34,389 nt of DNA from Actinomycetota bacterium. Its GTDB lineage: Bacteria; Actinomycetota; Humimicrobiia; Humimicrobiales; Humimicrobiaceae. The stretch's first letter is position 1. Each line of letters begins with the position of its first letter. Of the stretch, positions 16,211 to 24,148 are shown in pieces. The stretch spans positions 1-34,389 of the forward strand of contig DUQM01000066.1 of the NCBI GenBank assembly GCA_012837825.1. Reading direction: 5' to 3'. Below the pieces are notes generated by a model, which was not told the DNA's origin, ran no database searches, and saw only the letters and a list, made by a program, of their open reading frames with translations. The position numbers and the translations under genes were made by a program.

Positions 16211-17353
16211 TTGAATAAAGAATCAAAAAAATTAATGCTTGATTCAATCAGGCACAACAAACCCGCAAAGATCCCAATGATGTATAGGGGAGAACCGTCA
16301 TTAAATAACAAGCTTCTTGATTATTTCGGTCTCGGCCCCATTGAAGAAAACTGGGATAAGCTGGTCGAACTGCTTGGAGCTGACAATTATTCAGACGGAG
16401 AGACACTGGGAGGTTTTACTACTTATTTTCCTGATTATACAGGTCCTGATTTCAATACCGTATTTGAAATCAACAGGTTTGATATCTGGGGAATCAGACC
16501 GGTGGAAATATATTCCGGAGAGGATAGAAACATAGTTTTTTCAGAAAAACCTCCTATGGCGGATATGAATGATGTTGATGATATCTGCAAATATCCTTTT
16601 CCCAGGCTGGAATGGTTTGATTTTTCAGTTTACAGAAATAATTCTGAACAGAAAGAATACAGAAGCCACAAAGAACAGCAAAAAATAGAATTAAAAGATT
16701 TTAAAAAATCGGATTTGTATTTCCTGAATACAAGCTGTATGAACAGTCTTTTTATGATATCGACCTATTTAAGGGGAATTGAAAAATTTTTTATGGATCT
16801 TATCTTAAATGAAAAATATGCAAGAACTCTTCTGGATAAAATAGGTGAGTTTATAGTACTTTTTAATGAAAAGAATTTAAAAAGTATTGGCAAGCATATA
16901 GACCTTTATGGTATATGGGATGACTTTGCTGACCAAAGCAGTCTTATGATATCGCCTGATTTGTGGAGAAAATATTTTAAAGGATGGTACAAAATCCTTA
17001 TTGATGAAGCCAAGAAATACGATCTGCTTGTTTGTTTTCATGTATGCGGAAGTTGTGTTGAAATAATTGGTGATTTAATTGAAATGGGGGTTGATATTCT
17101 TGATCCCGTACAGGTTTCTGCAAAAAATATGAATTTTGAGAATCTAAAGAAAAATTTTGGAAAGGATATCTGTTTTCATGGCGGCATTGATTCGCAGAAA
17201 TTCCTTCCTTTTGCAAAACCGGAAGAAGTGACTTCTGAAATAAAAAGAATAAAAAAACTTTTTTGTGACGATGGAGGATTGATTCTGGGGCCTTCGCATT
17301 ATCTAACTCCTGACATTCCTTTAGAAAATATAATTGCCATGTATAAGAATTAG
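16211..17353 (+). CDS. uroporphyrinogen decarboxylase (UroD)-like protein of the sugar locus
   Basis: The protein has the UroD/MtaA-type TIM barrel: a start like NKESKKLMLDSIRHNKPAKIP, then DDFADQSSLMISPDLWRKYF, FHVCGSC, DPVQVSAKNM, FHGGID, and LTPDIPLENIIAMY at the end. Sequence and place argue against haem synthesis; it resembles the many UroD-like proteins of unknown role found beside sugar-catabolism genes. His-x-Cys (FHVC) recalls the zinc site of corrinoid methyltransferases, but the third Cys of that site is not seen near the C-terminus. The TTG at 16211 is preferred (GGAAG five bases upstream, about 380 residues); an ATG at 16184 lies inside a perfect hairpin and has no ribosome binding site. 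Confidence 0.83.
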   Translation: MNKESKKLMLDSIRHNKPAKIPMMYRGEPSLNNKLLDYFGLGPIEENWDKLVELLGADNYSDGETLGGFTTYFPDYTGPDFNTVFEINRFDIWGIRPVEIYSGEDRNIVFSEKPPMADMNDVDDICKYPFPRLEWFDFSVYRNNSEQKEYRSHKEQQKIELKDFKKSDLYFLNTSCMNSLFMISTYLRGIEKFFMDLILNEKYARTLLDKIGEFIVLFNEKNLKSIGKHIDLYGIWDDFADQSSLMISPDLWRKYFKGWYKILIDEAKKYDLLVCFHVCGSCVEIIGDLIEMGVDILDPVQVSAKNMNFENLKKNFGKDICFHGGIDSQKFLPFAKPEEVTSEIKRIKKLFCDDGGLILGPSHYLTPDIPLENIIAMYKN

Positions 17354-17363
17354 AAACCAAAAG

Positions 17364-17512
17364 GATTTTTTAGATTACGTTTCCGGTGTTGATTGCGGTG
17401 GGGCAAAACAATAATTCGCATTACCGATATCAGAGTCAATATTATCGCTGAAAAAATAATAAGTCCGGGCAATTTCAAAAAAGTATTTGACGGTATAAAT
17501 TTTATAAAACTG
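17364..17512 (+). pseudogene. relic of a BadF-type (N-acetylglucosamine kinase-like) sugar kinase
   Basis: Read through a one-base deletion near 17404, this segment encodes the N-terminal ATPase motif of BadF/NAGK-type kinases. It reads DYVSGVDCGG in one frame, then KTIIRITDIRVNIIAEK and SPGNFKKVFDG in another. The family pattern is YxxGVDGGGTKT, about 15 variable residues with an inner Asp, then GPxN. In the first frame a stop comes four codons after the deletion. In the second the reading ends after about 45 codons, inside the nitroreductase start. There is no start codon, and about 85% of a normal 300-residue kinase is missing. It lies directly after the UroD-like gene, so the locus once probably had its own amino-sugar kinase. 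Confidence 0.68.
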
Positions 17513-17525
17513 AAAGGAAATTTTT

Positions 17526-18053
17526 ATGAAGGATTTAAATAATCTGCTTGAGATTATATCAAAACGCAAAAGTATAAGAGGTTATCTGGATAAGGAAATA
17601 GAAAAAGAAAAACTTGATTACTTAATTGAGGCTTTTAGGCTTGCACCCTCAGCAAAAAATCTGCAGCCATGGAAACTTATAATAATAAAAGATAAAAATA
17701 TCATAAACGAACTTATACCGGCATGTAAAAACCAGACTTTCATTGGGGAAGCTCCAATAGTTATTGCAGTATGTGCATTTGAAGAAGAAGCTTATGGTAC
17801 GATGGGAGGATATATGAATAGTTATCCTCTGGATATCGGTATTGCATTTGAGCATCTTGTTCTGGCAGCTACGGAGCAGGGACTTGGCACCTGCTGGATA
17901 GGAGCTTTTTTTGAAGAAGAGGTAAAAAAAGTATTAAAAGTACCTGATAAAGTAAGAGTTGTGGCACTGACGCCTGTAGGATATCCTAATGACGCCGGCA
18001 GGGACAGGCCCAGAAAAAAAACAGAAGAGATTATCTCCTTTGACAGATTTTAA
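17526..18053 (+). CDS. nitroreductase-family FMN oxidoreductase
   Basis: This 175-residue protein has the fold of FMN-dependent NAD(P)H oxidoreductases that reduce nitro compounds, quinones or related substrates. Family landmarks are SKRKSIRGYLDKEI near the start (Arg contacts to FMN phosphate), APSAKNLQPWKLIII (residues of about 40-54), the central GIAFEHLVLAATEQGLGTCWIGAF, and VALTPVGYP near the end. It follows the kinase relic on the same strand, with an AAAGGAAA site. Its link to the sugar locus is by position only; small nitroreductases occur almost anywhere. Confidence 0.92.
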   Translation: MKDLNNLLEIISKRKSIRGYLDKEIEKEKLDYLIEAFRLAPSAKNLQPWKLIIIKDKNIINELIPACKNQTFIGEAPIVIAVCAFEEEAYGTMGGYMNSYPLDIGIAFEHLVLAATEQGLGTCWIGAFFEEEVKKVLKVPDKVRVVALTPVGYPNDAGRDRPRKKTEEIISFDRF

Positions 18054-18064
18054 ATTGGATTTTT

Positions 18065-18134
18065 AACGAGAGCCCTTATGATCTGCCGGCAAACATAAAC
18101 CTGCCGGCAGGCATACAGATATATAATTCTCGTT
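18065..18134. repeat. nested inverted repeat between nitroreductase and DHH-polymerase genes
   Basis: An outer 7-bp pair (AACGAGA at 18065-18071 with TCTCGTT at 18128-18134) encloses an inner 9-bp GC-rich hairpin (CTGCCGGCA at 18083-18091 with TGCCGGCAG at 18102-18110). The inner arms are also near-perfect copies of a 10-bp palindrome. TTTTAATTT follows the outer arm, so it may act as a terminator, or as a structured leader for the next gene. The GC-rich core stands out in this AT-rich sequence. Confidence 0.6.
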
Positions 18135-18161
18135 TTAATTTAAAATAAAAAATAGAGTAAA

Positions 18162-20834
18162 ATGGAAATCATAGTCACCCATCTGGCATCTGATTTTGAC
18201 TCATTTTCCGGAATGGTTGCCGCCAAGAAACTTTATCCTGAAGCTGAAATCATATTGCCTTCTTCCATAAATCAGAATGTAAGGGAATTCATACTGCTGC
18301 ATGAAGAAAAATTACCGCATATTAGAGAGATATCTGATATCAATCCTGAAAAAGTAAAAAAAGCAATAGTAATAGATACACGCATAGCTTCAAGACTTGG
18401 CCCGGTTCAGGAAATAGTAAATAGAAGAGAAGTCGAAAAAATAACCATAGATCATCACAAAAAGACAAAAGAAGATATTCCTGATGCAAAAAATTATTAT
18501 AAAAATGTCGGTTCCACTACAACAATTATTGTACAGGAAATAATTGAGAAAAATATCCCTGTATCACAATTTGAAGCAACATTGTTTGCATTGGGAATAT
18601 ATGAAGATACAGGTAATTTTACTTATCTTAATACCACCCATGCCGATCTGGATACCGTATCTTTTTTACTGAAAAAAAATGCCAATATATATGTGATTTC
18701 AAAGTTCCTCAATCTTCCCCTGAATAAAAAGCAGCATGATCTTCTTGAAAAGCTGATTTTAAATGCAAGAACAATAAAAATAAATGAAAAGGAAATTCTT
18801 TTGTCAGACAGCAGGACAAAAAACTATATAGAGGGTCTTTCCGTTCTTACAAGAAAACTGGGATTAATTGAAGAGAAAAACATAGTATTCTGCTGGGTCA
18901 AGATGAAGGACAAAATATATATGGTGGGAAGAAGCGATGATGCCGATACGGATGTCTCGGAAATTCTTTCTGTTTTTAAGGGTGGAGGACACAAGCTTGC
19001 TTCATCGGCAGTAATTAAAGATGTGGAATTTGATGAAATTGAAAAAATTCTTACAGATAAATTAAGAAAAAAGATAAAAAAACCTATTCTTGCAAAAAAT
19101 GTAATGACTTTTCCCGTAAGAGTCATTAATGAAAATGTAAGTATTTCTTATTCAAGCAGTATCCTTAGAAAATACGGACATACCGGTATTCCTATTGTAG
19201 GTGATAAGGGAGTTCTGACTGGTATTATCACAAGAAAAGACCTGGATAAAGCTGCCAGACACGGGCTTTCGCACGCACCCGTAAAAGGTTTCAGATCAGG
19301 GGAAATAATAACTGCCGGTCCGAATGCGACAATCGAAGAAATCCAGAGACTGATGATTGAAAACGGTATTGGAAGAGTTCCCATAGTGTCAGGAAAAAAA
19401 ATAATCGGTATAGTCACCCGAAAAGACATCATAAGATTTTTAAACTACAAAGATGAAGAAAATAAAAAAATAATAAATAAGCATGCCGACAAGTCTGTTA
19501 ACAGGTCGGGGGAAGAAGCCATTTTTTCCGATGTCAATCTTATGAAAAGGATCAATATTCTTTTTACCGGGGACATAGTGAAACTTCTTCTGAAAATTTC
19601 AGCTCTTTCCAGAGATGATAGAAACAAAGTTTATCTGGTTGGCGGAATGGTAAGGGATATAATACTGAACAAACCCAATGTTGACATAGACATTGTTGTT
19701 GAAAAAGACGGGATTTCTTTTTCAAATAAGCTTGCCGGGATATTAAATGCCAAAGTATGGACTCACAGAAAATTCAAGACAAGCGTAATAGTTCTTGATA
19801 ATAAAAATCATATAGATGTGGCAACTGCCCGTACGGAATATTATAAAAAACCTGCTGCATTGCCCGACATAGAGGAAGGCTCTATAAAACAGGATCTGTG
19901 CAGGAGAGATTTTACGATAAATTCAATGGCAATTTCCCTGAATAAGGAAAATATGGGTGAACTGATAGATTATTTCGGAGGTCTGAGAGATATAAGGAAG
20001 AAGAAAATCAGGGTAATGCATAAATTAAGCTTTGTGGAAGATCCTACGAGAATTTTCAGAGCTGTGAGGTTTGAACAGCGATTTGGATTCAAAATAGACA
20101 GCCAGACCGAGTATCTGATAAAACACGCAATAGAAAATGATATAATAACAAAACTTACAGGAGTCAGAATAAGAGACGAACTAATTGCGATAGTTGAAGA
20201 GGAAAAACCCTGGAAATCATTAAAAAGGCTTTGCGACTATGAAGCTCTTAAAAAAATAAAAATCGATATAAAAACAGATTCAGGATTTCAGAAGAAACTT
20301 AAAGAAATCATTGAACAATACAATATCATCAAAGGCTTTTATGGTGATGAAATAAAACAGTGGCGCATAATTTTTGCTTTTATTCTTCAGGGTAAAAACA
20401 AAAGTGAAATACAATCCTGGTGCTCTGAGATGAAAGTAAGAAAAAAGGATACTTTACTGATAATGTATTTTGCTGAAAAGCAACAGGACTTGATGGAAAA
20501 GCTTAAAATGAAGTTTCTGTCCAATTCGGAAATTTATGATATTTTAAAATATGTTCCTCCTGAGCTGCTGGCTTTTTATGCTGCTTTTGGGGGGATAATC
20601 AAAAAAAGAATTTATAAGTATGTTTCCGACCTGAAAGATCAGAAATTAAGCATAGATGGAAATGATCTTGTAAAAATGGGATGCAGACCTTCCAGGAATA
20701 TAGGCTTTCTGCTTGACGAACTTTTAAAAATGAAGCTGGACGGCAAAATAAAAAACAGGGGAGATGAAGTCATAAAAGCTGCTTTGCTTTTGCAATCTTT
20801 AAAGCAAGAACAGCCGCTCCCAGAGCTCCGGTGA
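18162..20834 (+). CDS. DHH-CBS-CBS-nucleotidyltransferase fusion (tRNA CCA/poly(A) polymerase type)
   Basis: This 890-residue fusion carries four parts. Residues 1-300 are a DHH/DHHA1 phosphoesterase, with HLASDFDSF (His7, Asp11, Asp13), Asp72 (VIDTR), DHH (97-99), Asp149 and the GGGHKLA motif (274-280). Residues of about 310-430 are two CBS domains, which often bind adenine nucleotides. From 490 on is a class II nucleotidyltransferase head, with GGMVRD (494-499), the metal pair DID (508-510), RRDFTINSMA and DPTRIFRAVRFEQRF. A helical C-terminus follows. The polymerase part would add CCA, A or poly(A) to RNA 3' ends. Similar long fusions are known in Aquifex and other lineages. Its 3' end overlaps the convergent activator gene by 65 bases. 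Confidence 0.93.
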   Translation: MEIIVTHLASDFDSFSGMVAAKKLYPEAEIILPSSINQNVREFILLHEEKLPHIREISDINPEKVKKAIVIDTRIASRLGPVQEIVNRREVEKITIDHHKKTKEDIPDAKNYYKNVGSTTTIIVQEIIEKNIPVSQFEATLFALGIYEDTGNFTYLNTTHADLDTVSFLLKKNANIYVISKFLNLPLNKKQHDLLEKLILNARTIKINEKEILLSDSRTKNYIEGLSVLTRKLGLIEEKNIVFCWVKMKDKIYMVGRSDDADTDVSEILSVFKGGGHKLASSAVIKDVEFDEIEKILTDKLRKKIKKPILAKNVMTFPVRVINENVSISYSSSILRKYGHTGIPIVGDKGVLTGIITRKDLDKAARHGLSHAPVKGFRSGEIITAGPNATIEEIQRLMIENGIGRVPIVSGKKIIGIVTRKDIIRFLNYKDEENKKIINKHADKSVNRSGEEAIFSDVNLMKRINILFTGDIVKLLLKISALSRDDRNKVYLVGGMVRDIILNKPNVDIDIVVEKDGISFSNKLAGILNAKVWTHRKFKTSVIVLDNKNHIDVATARTEYYKKPAALPDIEEGSIKQDLCRRDFTINSMAISLNKENMGELIDYFGGLRDIRKKKIRVMHKLSFVEDPTRIFRAVRFEQRFGFKIDSQTEYLIKHAIENDIITKLTGVRIRDELIAIVEEEKPWKSLKRLCDYEALKKIKIDIKTDSGFQKKLKEIIEQYNIIKGFYGDEIKQWRIIFAFILQGKNKSEIQSWCSEMKVRKKDTLLIMYFAEKQQDLMEKLKMKFLSNSEIYDILKYVPPELLAFYAAFGGIIKKRIYKYVSDLKDQKLSIDGNDLVKMGCRPSRNIGFLLDELLKMKLDGKIKNRGDEVIKAALLLQSLKQEQPLPELR

Positions 20835-21582
20835 TCTGAGGCTCAAAGGGAATCAGTAATTTTGTGCCAAGTTTCTCCTCAATAGCCCCTGATATGCCTG
20901 AATTTTTTGCCACTCCGCCTGTCAGCGCAACAGGTTCTTCAATACCAAGTCTTGAGATCATTGATATGATTCTGTCCGCTACTGAATAAAGAAGCCCTTT
21001 CACTATTTTTCTTTTGTCGACACCGTGGCCGATAAGTGAGACTATTTCAGATTCTGCAAAAACGGTACAGGTGGAAGTTATTTCTATTCTTTCATTTGTT
21101 TCGGCAAATATTTTTCCAAAAGCCTCAAGCTCGATATCAAGCGCTTTTGCCATTACTTCAAGAAATCTGCCTGTGCCTGCAGCGCATTTATCGTTCATTA
21201 AAAAATCAATAGGTTTCTTTATAAATTTATCTATTTTGATTACTTTTGAATCCTGACCACCTATGTCGATAATAGTCTTTACATCAGGAAAGACAGAAAG
21301 CACGCCGCTTGCATGGCATGTAATTTCAGTGATATCTCTGTCTGCAATACTTACATTCTTTCTTCCATAACCGGTAGCAATTATGCCATTGATATCTTTT
21401 TTATTTATTTTTGCCTTTGCAAGCGCATCGTTAAAAATGCTTTCCGATGCAGTTTTTATGTCTGAGCCTGTCCTTCCGATAACATAAGAACAAATCTCAA
21501 AATTTTCCATATTATTTTCACTACTCTTTAAGATAACGGCTTCAGTTGAAACTGAACCGATATCAATACCACAACTATACAT
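20770..21582 (-). CDS. 2-hydroxyacyl-CoA dehydratase activator (HgdC/BadF-type ATPase)
   Basis: This homodimeric [4Fe-4S] ATPase injects a low-potential electron into its dehydratase or reductase partner in an ATP-driven step. ATP-binding motifs are GIDIGSVSTE, TGYGRKNV and DIGGQDSK. The bridging cluster ligands are present: one Cys in NDKCAAGTG and one in TSTCTVFAESE, in the places known from HgdC of Acidaminococcus. The ATG at 21582 is chosen because GGAG sits six bases upstream; a TTG two codons earlier would abut it. The 270-residue length is standard. It is the last gene of a three-gene minus-strand operon and ends inside the 3' end of the DHH-polymerase gene. Confidence 0.94.
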   Translation of the reverse strand: MYSCGIDIGSVSTEAVILKSSENNMENFEICSYVIGRTGSDIKTASESIFNDALAKAKINKKDINGIIATGYGRKNVSIADRDITEITCHASGVLSVFPDVKTIIDIGGQDSKVIKIDKFIKKPIDFLMNDKCAAGTGRFLEVMAKALDIELEAFGKIFAETNERIEITSTCTVFAESEIVSLIGHGVDKRKIVKGLLYSVADRIISMISRLGIEEPVALTGGVAKNSGISGAIEEKLGTKLLIPFEPQITGALGAAVLALKIAKAKQLL

Positions 21583-21667
21583 TTGCAACTCCGAAAATAT
21601 TTTTTATAATTTTAAGACTACCTGACATATCAGGCAAATAATCAAAACAAAAATAGCAGAAGCTTTT

Positions 21668-22945
21668 TTACAGTGAATTTATTATTTCAACAAAACCTTC
21701 AATACGGGTTTTTAACTGTCCTGAAGGACAGTTATTTTTGTCCACACAATCTCCATCCAGAACCAGCAAAGGTATTTTTTTATCTGCAAGAGTATCTTTT
21801 AATATCCTTGCAAGTCCGTTGCTTTGCCTGCAGCCCCAGTGCGAAAAGAGCACTGCGGCATCTATTTCATATCTTTCTGTCATTGATAAAATAGTATTAA
21901 TTCTGTTTTGTCCGCTTCCTCTGAGAGGATTTGAAAGCATCTTTAATGCAAGACTTTCAAAGGGTTTCCCGATATCCGGTTCTTTCCAGAATACGTCTGT
22001 TATCTCTTCACATACCACCCTGCATCCATTTTCTTCAAGAATGCTGAATATGTCATTTCTGTAATAAGGTTTTAAATGCATCCACAATAGTTTTTTCATT
22101 TTGCGGGAAGGATGCTGTTTTCTTAATTTGGCTTTTAATTCTTTCTCCATTATTCTGAAAAGTTTTGCAGCCCGACTTGTTCCGGCAAGCCCGAAAAGAG
22201 GAAGTATGTAACTTAATCCGTTATAGTATTGAGGGTAATCTAATAATTCCTCGCGTATTTTATTTACTTCAATAAGATGGCCCCTAAGTTTGTTGGAATT
22301 TGCAAGACTTTTTTTCAGGTCGTTTATATCAGGTTTTATTTTTAATTTTTCCGATATATCATAAAAAATATTTTTAAGCTGTCCTGCAAGATATCCGACT
22401 GCAGCATCATCATCCTCATAAGGTATATCTATTAAATAAAATCTGTCTTCAATTTTAAACTTTTTTGCCATATCTTCAAAAGACTTGCAGGCGGCATCAC
22501 ATGCAAGATTGCTGCAGACGATAAAATCCGGCTTTGGGAACAGATCCATATTTGCAGCCCCTGAAGCGCTTCTGTGAAATGTGCATAAATCTGCGGAATA
22601 CCAGTTGTTTGTTGCGTTTGCCAGTGTTTTGCCGGTCACTCCCAGTCCGGCAGTAAAACCTCCCATCACCTCAGGTAGGACAAGTTTAAGATTAAGGCTG
22701 TTTAATAACTCATAAGGGACAAAAAGAGACCCGTATGCTACCGGATAATTGCCACAGTAGACTTCTTTCATGTATGAGAGACTGTATTTATTTAGATATT
22801 TGTCAGATACTGACTTGAATGTAAGACCGTATAAACTGAAAATCAGAGGATTTGAAATGAATTTCAGTATTTTTCTTATGCTTTTTATATCCAGGTTGTT
22901 CTGAATATTATTTATTATATTTTGTTTGATTGAACCAATACCCAT
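21668..22945 (-). CDS. HgdB-type 2-hydroxyacyl-CoA dehydratase / benzoyl-CoA reductase-like subunit
   Basis: This 425-residue protein belongs to the HGD-D family, whose [4Fe-4S] subunits use a single activated electron to drive radical dehydration of 2-hydroxyacyl-CoA or ring reduction. Visible signatures are ADLCTFHRSASG (Cys121), CSNLACDAACKSFEDMA (Cys144, 149 and 153), SHWGCRQSNG (Cys372), and LDGDCVDKNNCPSGQLKTRI near the end, close to the DGDxxDxRN..Q..TR pattern of HgdB. The N-terminus is longer than usual (about 60 residues before the first conserved segment). It lies between the other subunit gene and the activator gene, with gaps of 51 and 85 bases. The substrate is unknown. Confidence 0.87.
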   Translation of the reverse strand: MGIGSIKQNIINNIQNNLDIKSIRKILKFISNPLIFSLYGLTFKSVSDKYLNKYSLSYMKEVYCGNYPVAYGSLFVPYELLNSLNLKLVLPEVMGGFTAGLGVTGKTLANATNNWYSADLCTFHRSASGAANMDLFPKPDFIVCSNLACDAACKSFEDMAKKFKIEDRFYLIDIPYEDDDAAVGYLAGQLKNIFYDISEKLKIKPDINDLKKSLANSNKLRGHLIEVNKIREELLDYPQYYNGLSYILPLFGLAGTSRAAKLFRIMEKELKAKLRKQHPSRKMKKLLWMHLKPYYRNDIFSILEENGCRVVCEEITDVFWKEPDIGKPFESLALKMLSNPLRGSGQNRINTILSMTERYEIDAAVLFSHWGCRQSNGLARILKDTLADKKIPLLVLDGDCVDKNNCPSGQLKTRIEGFVEIINSL

Positions 22946-22996
22946 TGTTTATTTCCAGGTTATTTCTGTAATTATAGTAAATTTTAAAAATCAATT

Positions 22997-24148
22997 TCAG
23001 TTATACAGGCTGAGCATTTCAATAAAAGCTTCTATTCTTGTTTTTAACTGGCCGTATGATGATTTCCCGTATTCAATATCAAGAAATATTGAAGGAATTT
23101 TTATTCTGCCAAGCTCTTCTTTGACGGCAGGAAAAGAGTAAAGAGTATTGTCACAAAATTTGAGGCTTGCAAAGATAACCCCCCTGATATTGTTGTCAAA
23201 AATTTTTGTTCTCATACGATTTATTTTGTCGGTTATGCCTGCCATTCTGAAACATGCCGGTTTTGAGATATAAGAGCAGGCTATATCGCTGAAGATGTCA
23301 TTTTCTTCAGACATAATTCCATCCGGATTCTCCGTTTCTTCTATATCAAAATATCTGTATGTTATGCAAAGATCGCTTGATAAAAGTTTTACATCAAGGC
23401 TCTCAAAAACAGACCAGAAATTATCATCATTTAAATAATTGCCCATGATCATTATTTTTAAACTACTTGCTGAACCATTGTTTCCGATACCATTATTATC
23501 TCCGGAAAATTTTATTTTTCTGATGTATTCATTTAATTCATCGTTAAAAATATCAGCTCTTGAATTAAGGGAAATATTTATTATTTTGAAATAATCCTTA
23601 TTTCCGACAGCATGGTTTCTGTCATTTTCGTATAGCTCTGTAAGCTCCTTTAGAAGTGCTCTTTTTCTTCTCATCAAAGATAAGGAAGTTTTTATTCTTT
23701 CTGTTTCTTCCGGATCGGTATTGCCGATTTCACATAGGAAAAGCCATAGTTTTTTCAGATTATCTGCAAAAAACTCTACTGAGTTTTTATCAGATTTGCG
23801 GGGAATATCAAGCATAAAAACAGGAAGCTCTTTCTCATAATATGACACATAATCTTTTAATCTTCTGATGCCATCACAGGAAGTGGCAAGAATAAGGGAA
23901 CTCAGTGTGTCATTGTGATGGATCTCTTCCCATACCGCTTTTACATAAGGACAATAATTTATGGGGAAATATTTGTCTGCAAGATTGCTTTCCTTGTTTC
24001 CAAAAATCCTGTAAGGAATAAAACCCGCAGCTGTTATTAATTCTTCCGGAACATAACTGCAGCTGTATCCTGCTGTTTTTTTATTATTATCTGAAGGACT
24101 GCGGCTATTTATTGAATTTTTAAAAAACTCCTCAATTTTCAGGTTCAT
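22997..24148 (-). CDS. second 2-hydroxyacyl-CoA dehydratase / benzoyl-CoA reductase-like subunit
   Basis: This is a second, distinct HGD-D family protein, 383 residues from the ATG at 24148 (a TTG two codons earlier is possible). Its pattern is SCSYVPEELITAAGFIPYRI at the start, INYCPYVKAVWEE, ATSCDGIRRLKD, a central variable part, ISKPACFRMAG, LKFCDN, and SYGQLKTRIEAFIEM at the end. The Cys in YCPY, TSCDG and KFCDN are the usual cluster or structural ligands. With the next gene it should make the heterodimer that the activator serves. There is no clear ribosome binding site; TAATAT at 24157-24162, just before the start, hints at a leaderless transcript. It opens the operon. Confidence 0.87.
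   Translation of the reverse strand: MNLKIEEFFKNSINSRSPSDNNKKTAGYSCSYVPEELITAAGFIPYRIFGNKESNLADKYFPINYCPYVKAVWEEIHHNDTLSSLILATSCDGIRRLKDYVSYYEKELPVFMLDIPRKSDKNSVEFFADNLKKLWLFLCEIGNTDPEETERIKTSLSLMRRKRALLKELTELYENDRNHAVGNKDYFKIINISLNSRADIFNDELNEYIRKIKFSGDNNGIGNNGSASSLKIMIMGNYLNDDNFWSVFESLDVKLLSSDLCITYRYFDIEETENPDGIMSEENDIFSDIACSYISKPACFRMAGITDKINRMRTKIFDNNIRGVIFASLKFCDNTLYSFPAVKEELGRIKIPSIFLDIEYGKSSYGQLKTRIEAFIEMLSLYN

Noticed and set aside
16211-17353. UroD-like protein as true haem-pathway HemE
   Set aside because: No other haem genes are near, the N-terminal substrate-binding pattern of HemE is not evident, and the neighbours are sugar enzymes.
21668-24148. Dehydratase pair as a double-cubane cluster protein system
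   Set aside because: Those are usually one HGD-D protein with a reductase; here two unlike subunits plus an activator fit the classical heterodimer better, although cluster type cannot be settled by eye.
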